NCBI GenBank assembly: GCA_025642075.2
Contig: JAODUO010000125.1
Coordinates: 377,001-441,000 of the forward strand
DNA length: 64,000 nt
Source of the DNA: Ridgeia piscesae
Taxonomy: Eukaryota; Annelida; Polychaeta; Sabellida; Siboglinidae
Direction: 5' to 3'
Position 1 is the stretch's first letter. Every line of letters starts with the position of its first letter. Shown piece after piece: positions 39,101 to 51,900 of the stretch. A program made the translations under genes and the position numbers. The notes under the pieces are model-generated. The model saw only the letters and a list, made by a program, of their open reading frames with translations. It ran no database searches and was not told the origin of the DNA.

Positions 39101-42100
39101 GTTAATATATAAAAGTTACCAGAAGTACAAATGTTTCTGTTGCATGAGTCTGGCAGTAGATAATGACCGGTCACTTCATCTAGTGACCATGTCTGAGAAC
39201 TACTGCAAGAGTGAAGTCAGCGATGTTATCCTGGGCAGCCGGCTGGAACCAGTGCTGTCTGCCCTTGGAAAGCATCGCAACATAAAACAGTAATTACATT
39301 TACCTGTGTGTGCACTGTGACAGCAGCAGCCAACATAGCAGCTGGCAGCGTATATTCATATGTTCAGTTTTATCCCGTTGAAACCCATTTTCAGTTTATT
39401 TCTTTTTAAAAGTATTACTGTAGTATTAATTTGGTGTTACAGCGCTGCGTCAACAATGTCACAGTTACTGTCATCAAGTGCAGTAGCTGTGTCATCTGCT
39501 AATACATCTGGAACAACGTCGGCAACGACAACCTCAGGTGGAACCACTGGATCGGGTGAGTAGTTATGCATACTGGGAAAGATCGTTTACCGATATAAAC
39601 TCTTGCATGCAGTGTTGGTCAAACAGAGTCGGTCAGCTTTCCCTTTTCTGCACAACTTCATATTATTTTATTAACATAATAACAAATTGAAACATTAATT
39701 GTTCATCATGAAGATAGATGTATGTCCACAGTTTGCATTTTGTATAGTGGTATAACATGTTGAAAAATCCTAACCCACCAGATTGTATTCCCTTATGAGC
39801 TCTTGATGACATTAAAACAAGTTCCTTGTCTTCTACATTGGTTAACATTTGAGTTGGTTTGATTGAATGGCATTTTAGCTTGTTAATATTTCGCTTGCCT
39901 GTGCAATTATTACAAACACTACTGTGTATGTGTGGCTTTATTTATATCAATCAAGTACGAAAATCACGTTTAATTATTGTAAGGGAAAGGTGGACATAAT
40001 CTGATTACCGGCAAGTCACAGTATGGATCATTCTGTGTGTGACAGAATCAAGTCAATGCCATGTCTTTGTTCAGTCTGCTAACACACCACTACTCACTCT
40101 CTACAGAACCCAGTGTCCCCGACGGTGTTGACCCGTCCTTCCTTGCGGCTCTGCCTGACAGCATCAGGCAGGAGGTGATCGCTGAACAACTGCGTCTACA
40201 GCGCATCCGCCAGAGGGCGCAACAGCAGCAGCAACAGGCGCAGTCACTCGGCATCACTGAGGTCAACCCAGAGTTCCTTGCTGCTCTGCCCCCTTCGATA
40301 CAGGAAGAGGTATGATTGAGAGTCTGTTTGTGTTTGTCAGCTTAGTTCTTTGGCAGTTTCAGTTCCGTTGTTGTTGCCATCACAGAACATGGGAGTCATA
40401 TTTTGAATTGGCTATCTGGGTACTGTTTTCTAGTCCTAAATGTCCATTGTCGATACTACTGCATGGTGACAATAAATCCTTGTCATAGAATGTTTGAGTA
40501 TTGTAACAAACTAATTTCAGTATATCAAAAGTTAATTTACCACTTCCTTTAGAGGTGGAACTTTCAGACAATTCCTTTGTATGTATGTATATACAGCTTT
40601 CAGGTTCCAGTAATTCTATCAAATTCCAACAGAACATGTCGCACATTATTTGTTCATTCACTCAACTTGCCACCTGTGCTGCCCCCTGTAGGTGTTGGCC
40701 CAGCAGCGAGCAGAGCAGGCGAGGCTTGCTGTACAATCTAGCACAGATAGTGCCGATGTACCAGTTGACCCTGCCGGCTTCATTCAGTCGCTGCCGCCAT
40801 CCCTACGGCAACAGGTGCTTGCCGACATGGACGACAGCATGGTGGCGGTGCTGCCACCTGAACTGGCGGCCGAGGCAAACGTTCTACGCCACGAGTTGGA
40901 GGAACGGCACCAGCGACTGATGCAGGAACGACTGTTTGCTCAGCCTCTCTCAGCCATCCTTAGGCAGTCTGGTAAGTGAAGACTCCCATTTGGTCCCACA
41001 TTTAATCAGATACTTGGTTTGATAGCATATGTATTCAATATATTTTAATTTATTTATAACTTTATTGGGTGTAATTTTAATTTGACCATATAAAGTGCAA
41101 ATTATATTACAGTTTGTATATCGGGTACGCACAGTATGCCCATCCTTGACATTCTTGGTACACTATATTTTATATTATATTGACTATACATCTAGTATAT
41201 GTTCCGACAGACTGGCAGTCCTCAAAATATTATTGTATTTTATGCAAAATAGCCTTACATTGTGTCTCACCTCACTTTGGGTGTCAAGCTGTCTAGGAGT
41301 CTTGCTGATAAGCACCTCTTTGAGTTAATAAATAGTCATGTACGATTGTCCATATTTAGCTGTTTGTGCTCGGCCCCCCGAGTGAGTGCCTGTTGACTAT
41401 TTCCCAGCTTGTGTTGTACAGGAGCTGGAGGCAGACTGGGTCCGACACGCTACATGATCCGGCCGTCTCACGCCCGCGGCACACAGTGGGGCTGGGGAAC
41501 AAGTCGCATCCCAACCACGTCCAACGCAAACACAGTGCGACTACGGGGACGCCACCTGCTGGACCACGAGGCACTCACCTGCCTCATGGTACTGCTGTTT
41601 GTCGACGAACCGCGAATGAACACTAGTCGGCTGCACCGTGTACTCCGCAACCTGTGTTACCACGGTCCGACGCGGACGTGGATCATCCAGTCTCTCCTTT
41701 CCATCCTACACCGGACTAGTGAATGTAAGCTGGCAGAGACAGCCAGCAGTGGTGACAACAGCGATGACAAAACAGTCGACCGGCTCAAACGGAAGACACC
41801 ATCGAACGTCGGTGCCGACTCGTTGAAGCTGAGCGGGGTGGAGATGCGTTCAACTGCGGCGGCGCTCTCGTGGCTGTCCATCAGTCTCGACGCTGCCCTC
41901 GGCTGCCGTGCTAACGTCTTCCAGATACACCATCGGGGCAGCAGCGGCACAAACCCTGTCAGCAGCGGCAAGAAACATTCGACGGGTGCTGCGAACAGTT
42001 ACGTTGCGGTTCATGCCCAGGCGGCGCCAGTAATCTGTCGTCACGTCCTCGACACACTCATCTCCCTCGCCCGCAGTTTCCCGAGTTACTTCCTGCCGCA

Positions 42101-42933
42101 GCCCAGAACGAAGGAAGTAGCAGGCGGTTGTGCTGCGGAGAAGGTCGACTCCGACCACAAAGACAAAGTGCCACACACTGTTAAAAGCGCCGTGTCGGGA
42201 CGGCCGGCGTCGTCAAGTCGGCAGGCGTCGTCGGTGGTGACGTCGCCACCTGACACAGACTTCTGGGACTTGCTGCTGCGCCTGGATGGGATGAGTGGGA
42301 GCAAGAAGGGCAAGTACCTGCTGAAGACTCACAGCGTTGGCTCGGGCAATGTTGCCAGCGAGACGGACTCATTGGTGCAGAGCTTTGAGACGTCGCCCGT
42401 CGGTCAGCTGATGAACATGCTGGCACACCCTGTGGTGCGGCGCAGTCAGCTGCTCACAGACCGCCTGCTCAGGTTGCTTGGACTTGTGTCAATAGGACTG
42501 CCGGACGTCGCGCAGCAGCGTCAACAGCATGTGGTCACCAGTGCTGTGACGAGCACGGTGACAACGCAGGCAGCCACGACAAGGGCAAATACAGGTTGGT
42601 ACCTTGTTTATGTTTTGAATCCAATTTTCTTCTGATCGCAAGTATGAAGTTAACTTAATGTTTCAATTACCATGGAAAGTCTTCATCATGAACTGAAGTT
42701 TGGGATGTGAGGTTTCTTTGGTTGCCAGATGTTGAGGGAAACCCCTCGTCTTTGTTCATTGTTGGTGTTTGTTTCCATAGCCACAGTGCCCTCAAATCCA
42801 GTATGCACACCTGTTCCTTCTGTCATTTGTTGTTATTGCTACATTCTTATTAACGACTATAATACGACATTCAGGGATGTTTACCTTTGTGTCTGCTGGT
42901 GGTATGAGGATAGATGTATCACATGATGATGAC

Positions 42934-42989
<56 letters not shown>

Positions 42990-45900
42990 TGTTCATGAAA
43001 TTATGTTTTGGCATGCACAAATCAAACATTGTCGACAGATGCAATTATTGATGCCATATCATATATTCATATGTTAAGTTAAATAATTCTGTGTGATCTT
43101 GGCATTAGTATGATCTATTAAATGTTTGAATCCTGCAAGCCAGCTAGACTAACTAAGGACTAATTAGTTTAAATGATATTTGTGTACAGAAATGCATAAA
43201 TGTTTTGTTTTCCTTCAGGGCACGAACCAAGCGACATCCCGGTGACAAGTGCCACTGCAACGGGTCTTCTGGGAGTTACCACGGCAACCACAACCATGGC
43301 AACTACACAAAGCAACACAACAGTGACCACGAGCATCACAAGCACTGTCTGTAGTACCACAGCAACAGTGGGCGATTCTAGTCTTCCAGCTACCCACCAG
43401 GAGACAGTTGCGTCTGACAGTGCCACCAGGAGGCAGGGCAGTGGAAACGATGAAGCGGATGCAGATGTTGGTGGGTAGAATATGTAGAACTCACAGGTCG
43501 AAGTGTCATGTCACCATAAGACAAATACTAGTTGGTTACGTAGGGTTGTGATGTGAACACAGTGTATACTATGCATGTTCTTGTGTCCTGTGTCCACGGC
43601 AGCAATGTCTTTTGTGTTGGAATGGAACAGTGAGGTTGGTGTTATGTGTGTGAATATTCACTGGTCACTGCAATGAGTGCAAAATTAGGCGGCACGTGTA
43701 ATTACGCAGCAGCGGCGCCGAGACCACCTCCACATGACGCCGGTGTTGGTAGCGCTGCACTGGCCGCCGGTTCCATGACACATAACATACAAGATACTGG
43801 TTTTGACCTTCCGAGCGATACACGACCTAGCGCCCGAATACATCGCTAACATGATTACAGAATATACACCGGGTCGCCAGCTTCGCTCCGCCGAAAGCCG
43901 TCTCCTGAGAGTACCACGCCACAATTTAGAACGCTATGGTCGGCGTGGCTTTTCAGTGACGGCTCCGCGCCTGTGGAACGATCTACTGGATAGTCTCCGC
44001 CAAACAGACTCACTTGAACTTTTTAAGCCCAACTTAAAAACACATCTTTTTAAGGCCGCCTTTGTAAACTACTACTTGTAGGCTATTTTATAATGAATTT
44101 ATTTTAACTGTAATTATAATTTATATATATATATATATATATATATTATTTTTACTTACTTTATTATTAAGTTATTAATATATTTTATTTTTTCAATTTT
44201 TTGGTGATAAGTTTAGCTTATGAACTAGGATTTTTAGAAGCTATTTAATTATCTATTTATTATCATTTAACATTTTGCCTTTACGTGCAAGTTTAAACTG
44301 ATTGTGAATATTTTAAATACGTGTGTTACAATGTAGTTTATGCGCCTTTGAGCGGAAATGTTTCCGGATATACGGCGCATTACAAATAAAAATTATTATT
44401 ATTACACGCCATCTCCTGTTAAATACACTGTTGGTGGCTGTACTTGATTGCGGGAATGACCCCCAGAGTGAGCATGATATGATTTTAGAGGCAACTTGAA
44501 CCAGAAAATATAGTACCTTGTGTGAAGCAGTGCAAGTGTAATTCGGCTGTTGCACACCTGTTTATTCCACTTGTGACTGTCTTCTGATTCAGATGAGTAC
44601 ATGACATCGACACCGAAGCGGGTAAAAGCGAGGCAGGAACCTTCTCCTCAGAGGGCTGTGCTAGAGTCACAACTACAGCTCGCCGTCCAGGTAATCAGAA
44701 CTACAATCAAACTTCAGTTTACAGTCACCCTGGAATTAGAGTCATCTTGCAATTAAGGCCACCCTGATGGTCTTAAATGATTTTATAATAGTGATGTATA
44801 TGATTAGATTTGTTGATATTGTCACCTCATGATTCAGGTCGATTTAGGGTACCGGGTAGGCTGTGTGTAACCTTAATACTGAGATTCCACTATGTCTACA
44901 TCCTTACTGGATGGTTTTCTGAAATCTGTTGAGAAATAATATGCATATTATGTCCTCATTTAATCACATGTTAATTTTGTATATCTTTTAACATGACACC
45001 CGTATGCTTTCACAAATTGATGGTTGTCATTTCGTTATGAATGTCTCACATTTTCTTGCCTGTGGCATGTGATAATAGTTTGTGAATATGCCAAGCTTTA
45101 TACAGAAAGAGTTAGAAAGTTCATTGCAGCAAATAGATGACTAGATGAAATGGAATAATTGTCACCCAAGACGTTTGTGTCGACCAGGTGCTGACATCCA
45201 AATCGTGCTCAGAGGAAGGTCTTGAGGATGCGACCAACCTACTGCTGCAGCTCTCTCGGGCAAACAGTGCCACGCGAGACCGCGTCCTCTCGTTGCTACT
45301 GGACGGAGCCACACAGCTTGGACTCACTGTCTGCTCACACATCAGGTCTGACAGTCACTTCTCTCTGGCTTCACGTGTTAGGTTCTATTTGTACTCTCCC
45401 TCCTAGGTCCTGCTCACTCTGCAAACCAGGACAATTACTATTCTCATGTTTTTAATACCACTTACACTGTAATGTGTGAATACAGGTGTTTCCTGCGACT
45501 TAGAATGACGTGAAAATGCAGTCATAAGTGGAGGTTGGAGGCCTAAAAAGTATTTTTAATAAAATATATTGTGTCAGTAGTTAAATTGAAAGAACATGTA
45601 GGATAAAGGAAGAATAAAATCTGAATTGATTTGATAAATAATGCAAGTAATAAACTAAAAGAAGACATCCAGTGTGAAGATGTTGAGAGTCACTAGACGT
45701 CTGTGTCATGTTGTGTGTGCAGGACGTTGCTTCAGGAGTTGGAGTTGATGGCGGAGAAGTTGAAGGAGACGATGAAGGATGAGGAGCCGAAGGAAGATGG
45801 CCTGGGCTTGATGCTGCAGCCCAAGGGAGTCATGCCCGACAGGTGACCACTCTTACATCTCGTCTCATACAACACACATTGACGCAGCATCACAATTTTG

Positions 45901-48900
45901 CCAGTCCTAAAATGGCCTTGTGGTTAAGCGCGTTAGAAGCATAAGTTTCGTAAATGCCAATGTGGGAGATTGATACGTAAATCGGAGGGTATCGCATCGG
46001 GAAGGTGTTTTATACGTAAATCGAAGGGTCTCGTAAAATCAGGCTTATACGTAAATCATACCCGAATAATAATTATAATATAAAAAAGGAATACATTCCA
46101 TTGATCAAGACATTAACATACGTTTTATTTTCACTAACAGTTATCCCCGCACAGGAAATCGGGAGATTTTATGTAATTGTGCCTTATTGCGGGAGTCTAC
46201 CACTGAATGCGGGAGACTTAATGTATGTTTTTAAATGTTTCATGAAAGAGCTCAGTGTTAGAATGGTGGAATCTTATCTTGGGGTGAATCGCGTTATCCA
46301 ATGAAACGCAACCAGTTTCTTTAATTGTCACAGAAGGTCATTGTTAACAATCACCAGACTGTAGCTGTTGACATAATTGGTTGTTTTATGAAACAGTGCC
46401 ATGTATTAATCTTGCAGGTTCCACGGTGGTGTAGTTGTCGTTCATGCATCGACAAAGGTGAAGAGTGGAGGTCGCGACCTTCAACTGCCCTCCATGTCGA
46501 CCTTGACGAGTAAGACATCTAGTCAGCACTTCTTCCTGCGCACTCTCAAGGCTATCATCCACCTGAGGGAGGCAGCCAGGGCTGCAGCTGAGAAGGCAAG
46601 GAAGCAAGGTAACACCTTCCCATTAGTTCACTTCAATGGTGCAAGTGGTTATGACCAGAAAGTGTGGTCTAGGCTACAGTGCTGGAAGCACACTCTCAAC
46701 TTGTATGTGCTGTATATTAACACCGTTCCATCCACTCACTAGGCTTGGGATGCAGTGCCTTATATATAGTATCAGTGAGAAGTGCAGTGATTTGTGTTCG
46801 TTTATTCTTCTGTCGTTTTAAACTTGGATAAGGAGAAACGGGTATTGAAAAACTTGGTTTTGTTGGCATTTCAATTGGGCTGATTTTACTGTGTAGTAAA
46901 TTTACTCATCCATTCATGAACAGCTGACCCGAAAACATTTGTGTCGGTGGAAGCATTTCTAATTGCATGTCTGTGTGCGTGACGCTGCCGTATACAGCTG
47001 TTGTGGTTGGGAACAGCACGACTTCTTGGCTGGACAGGAACTGTTGCTCCTGCGCAGTGATCATAGCCGTATACTTGCATGTGTAGGAGTAGAGCTAGAG
47101 TGCCGAAGCCGTTAGTTGGAGTTGTGTCTTGCAGCAGACAGTCGAGACGTGACGAATGTGTCGGAGGCGATGGCCGAGGCCATGAGTTATTGGGAGGCGG
47201 AGTCGGAGGCGATCATCGAGCGACTGAGACACCAGGACCAGAGCAGTGCGAGTAGCATCGTCCCCCCGCCCATGACGACGGGCGCGGCCATGGAGACGAG
47301 TGGACGTGACATTGAGAATGTCGCATCTGCTGCTGATTCGGTGACGACAAACGTTAGCTTGGTGTCACATGGTGCAGCTCACATGGCAGACGACGAGGAG
47401 AATGCAGAGAGACACGAGACACCCATGGAGATGGACAATCCAGGTGGGTGAGGCTCGTGGCTGGGGCGGAACTGCTGATGCCGATGTTACCGTCGTGTTA
47501 CAGTTGCTGTATCCAGCTGCTCATCGCATTTATTCAGTAATAGCAGGTTTTTTACTGTTAGAACTAATATGTATGTATTGGGCCTAGGTATGAAACATCG
47601 AAGGAATAACAAACACTGATGTGGCACTGGCAGAAATATTGATAGAATGGAGAATTCTACCTGTGTTTCTGTTAATGATTTACATCAGAATTAATTGAGC
47701 TCTTTAAACTGAATTTAAGCCAATCATAAGAACTTCCGTTCATTCAACTGTTGAGTGTTGAAATGTGATACTGAATGGATGAGAATATTTATTACGTACT
47801 GCTTAGTGAAATCAGCCCTATTTGACAACCAGCTGTACCATCGAGTACAGGTGTGTGTTGACTGCCAAGTTTTGGTTAGCAGTTAATGAAAGCAGTCATA
47901 CATAAAAATGTAGTGAGTTTTTAATTGATTAAAAAGTACTGAATTTTCCATTTCATTGTTTATATGTTTGTTTGAACTAGATTTTGGTTAGCTGTTAACA
48001 AAGGCAGTCATAAATTGTATGTTATGAACTTTGCATTTGTTTACATGCTTGATTTATTCAGATTTTGTTTAGCTGTTGCTGAAGGCATTCAGCAATAAAA
48101 AATTTAATATTTTTCACTAGCACCATTTCTTTGCATTTTGGTTTTAAGTAATGGAATAAACCAAAAACGCTGAGAATTGTTCATAAAATACCATTCTGTA
48201 TTTTGTTTGATATATTATATTGAACAAAATACAGTAGCATATACTGGTCCAAAATATTGGAATGACATTATTTTGAAGAAATGTTTCAAAAGTTCAACAT
48301 CTGTTGAAGTCTAAGAAAGTATTGAAGTCGTTTCTTCTTCATGTCAGTTGATGGTTAATTGTTACCTGTTAATTCAGATTATGTGATATATTATTTTGCA
48401 CATCACTGCACCTTACGCTCCATGTTATTATAATTATGTGATTAAGGGACTATGAGCAAGATTGTTTCTTCCCATTGTTTTCAATGTTATACATAATGAT
48501 ATGTTGCTATGTACTATTTATATTAACACGAAGGCAATAAATATTATTAAAACAATGATCAGTCCGATATCAACACAGCTTCGTGGCACTGATATCGCAG
48601 ACCACAGCATTTGGCTTCACATAAATGTACCTGATGAATATTCTTAATTTTTTTATTTGCTATTAGGAAAACTTTAATAAATCCAACAATATTGGTTATT
48701 CCGTAAATCCATCTCTACACAATAGCGGTAAATAAATCCATCTTATATGCTATGATATCAGTTATTTGGCCGCTCCATCTACAATTTGATGGTAGGTAAA
48801 TTCATCTTCTGTGTTACAACACATCACTTACAACGTGTTGTTTGTAGGTTCGTCGACATTGTTGTCTGCGGCCCAGTCGCTGGCCGCAGTGGGAGCAGCC

Positions 48901-51900
48901 ACGGAGAAGGTGCGGGAGGACAAATGGCTGCTCCCTCCACTCAGTGAGCAGCTCCAGCTCGACGAGTTGTGGGACATCTTGAGTGAATGTCTCACTCAGC
49001 TGAGTCGCACACCCGACCACCACGCCGTGCTTGTGCTGCAGCCAACTGTAGAGGCATTCTTCCTCGTCCACGCAGGTGGGTCGCCTGGCATGTGTCGTGT
49101 AGATAGGGAGCGGTGTTGATCACTTAGATGATGTGACTTAGATGTCCTGAAAAGGCTTCAAGGTTCTCATAACTTAAATTATGCATGATTGCAGTGCAGC
49201 TGTGAAGCAACATCGCATGCCAGTGGTGTAGTCTACGCAGTAATATGTAGTCTATGCAGTAATATGTTTGTTAAAATAACCCAATCCATGCTAACATCTT
49301 TCATGAAAACCATGCTATATCAGTGGGGTAACAATAAGTTTGAGACACGAAGACATGGGAACAGTGATTCCCAAGAACAGGACTGTGTCACTTACTTATG
49401 TATGGATATTTACTGCAACACATTGTGTTCTAGATGAACTACTTGTACAGAAACACGATTTGACATCAACTTTGCCGTGTTTATTACAGGTGAGAAGACG
49501 GACAAAAAGAAGGAGGCACACAATCAACGAGGTGAAGACCAACTCGCTCATCTCAACATCAGCGACACAGCCCCACTGTCGCCAGCGCCACCTGGCGGTG
49601 AAGGACAGACAGGCATGTTATCACGAGAGAACTCGGTGGCATCCGTGTCGGGGGCTACAAATGTACCACCAGATACGCAGAAGTTCCTCAACTTTGCAGG
49701 TCTGTGCTCCACTGTTGGTTGGTTTTATTCCTAAATTTCTTCTCTTTTCCATGTGCTGAGGTTATCGACATCTGTAAGGTTACAATAGCCATCATTGAAT
49801 AGCTTATATTCACCTACTGAATATGTGACCTGGAAATCCCTAGCATAATATTAGTGGACTCAGTGCTTCTGGCATTTCAGACCTGTAAAGAAAATATGTT
49901 AGGTCAAGCTATGATGTATCAAGCTGTTGTAATGATGTATCAAATAGTTGTAATTTGATTCATATTAAAAATTTAGAATATTCGAACCTTTTTCTGCGAT
50001 TCTATTAAAAATTTGCAGCTATATAAATGCATATCGCTCGAATATTTTCCTTCATGTCAGCCGCTGCAAAATTGGTACCAAGCGATCTTACTTTCTGGCT
50101 TAACTATGAAAACGACAACATACAACAGCCAAACTAGTCCTCACATATCTTATATACATATACACACACTAGGTTACTAAATAAAATTACCAACATTACT
50201 GAAACAAATAAACTTCACAAAACCAACTCACACAAAACTCACCAGCTAAGCCGTGTCATCATCATCAGCGGTGGTTACACGTAGCTCTACGGTTATGGTG
50301 GTACGATAATATCGGTATTGTGTCAAGGGGTCATTTGTTAGTGGTGTCTGGTTAAGGTTTAGGGTAAGTTTAGGATTAGTTAAAGTTCGCTTAGCATACA
50401 GGTACCCGTTCTGTTCGTGTAATGTTTGATATTGTACTTGCCTTCATAGCATTTGATTATATTTAATTAAATGTAATTGTTCAGTGTTACACTTGAATTT
50501 CTATGTATTGTTCCAAGCAAGTTAAACAGGTCACATCTAGTGTAGCATAATGCCTTTTAAAGTACACCAGCCCATGTTTGTTGTTATGTCAATCCCAGAT
50601 AACATTTCAGAGTATTGTTCAGATCAATCAGCAAATGTGGTAATTATAACGGACAACCAGCATTGAGAATGATAAATGACGTAAAGTATATACAGAAAAT
50701 ACCCCTAAATTGTCAGTTTATTTTTTGAGTAAATGTGACTGAATCAGCTACTTCTTTGATGGACCTGTCAGACAAGGACATGCAAACATTACTTGGTAAT
50801 AGCATACAGAATGAAATTGAACAAGCACAGTCTCATACTCTAATGATATACAACGGTATATATTTGCTAATGATATACATCGGTATATATTTGCTAATGA
50901 TATACATTGGTATATATTTGTTAATGATATACATCGGTATATATTTGTAATGATATACATCGGTATATATTTGTAATGATATACATCGGTATATATTTGC
51001 TGCATGTTGTGTCCGCCAGAGAAGCACCACGTCGTCCTGAACCAGATCCTGCGCCAGTCGACTGCACCGCTGGCTGATGGTCCGTTTGCAGGTGCTGGTG
51101 GACCACACACGGGTCCTTGACTTTGATGTGAAGCGGCGCTACTTCCGCCAGGAGCTGGAGCACCGTGACGAGGGCATCCGGCGCGAGGACCTTGCGGTGC
51201 CTGTGCGGCGTGAGCACGTCTTCGAGGATTCGTACCGAGAGCTGCATCGCCGCAGTGCAGAGGAATGGAAACACCGCTTCTACATAGTCTTTGAAGGTGA
51301 GCATCAGTCGCCCCTCTTGTGCACAGTACTATGGAACTTAGTGTAAGGTAGTGGTTTTGAATTCCTTAAATTTGGTGTGCATCAGCACATAATCAGTGTA
51401 TGCAGCTATATAAGTATACTTTCTCCTGTTTGACACGAGAAGATAAATTGTTCAAGGTGTTACGTAAAACATATTTTCAACAATGCCATCCAGAGGCTTA
51501 TGGAAGGTGGACAAGGAAGCATTTCACTTTTGAGGCAGCTATGGTAAATATTGTCTGATGTGACAGAATGTGGTGATCACAATGAGTTACATGCCAATAG
51601 ATGTACACAACGGTACACAGTGTACATGTCAGGTACTATTGTGTGTACACTGTACACATACACATACTCACCCCGTCTGGTTGTGGTGTGTAGGTGAGGA
51701 GGGGCAAGATGCGGGCGGTCTGCTGCGAGAGTGGTATCTCATCATGTCACGTGAGATCTTCAACCCCATGTACGCCCTCTTCATGACGTCGCCTGGGGAC
51801 AGGGTGACATACACCATCAACCCGTCCTCTCACTGCAACTCCAACCACCTCAGCTATTACAAGTTTGTTGGACGGGTAATGGCGAAGGCGATCTACGACA

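Noticed and set aside
15241..39285. First reading of the about 134-bp dispersed repeats as MITEs or SINEs
   Set aside because: No terminal inverted repeats, pol III boxes or tails; two hairpins plus an ACA end fit H/ACA snoRNAs better.
43803..44081. 92-codon open frame as a gene
   Set aside because: It is the C-terminal remnant of a truncated non-LTR retrotransposon with an upstream stop, inside a HUWE1 intron.
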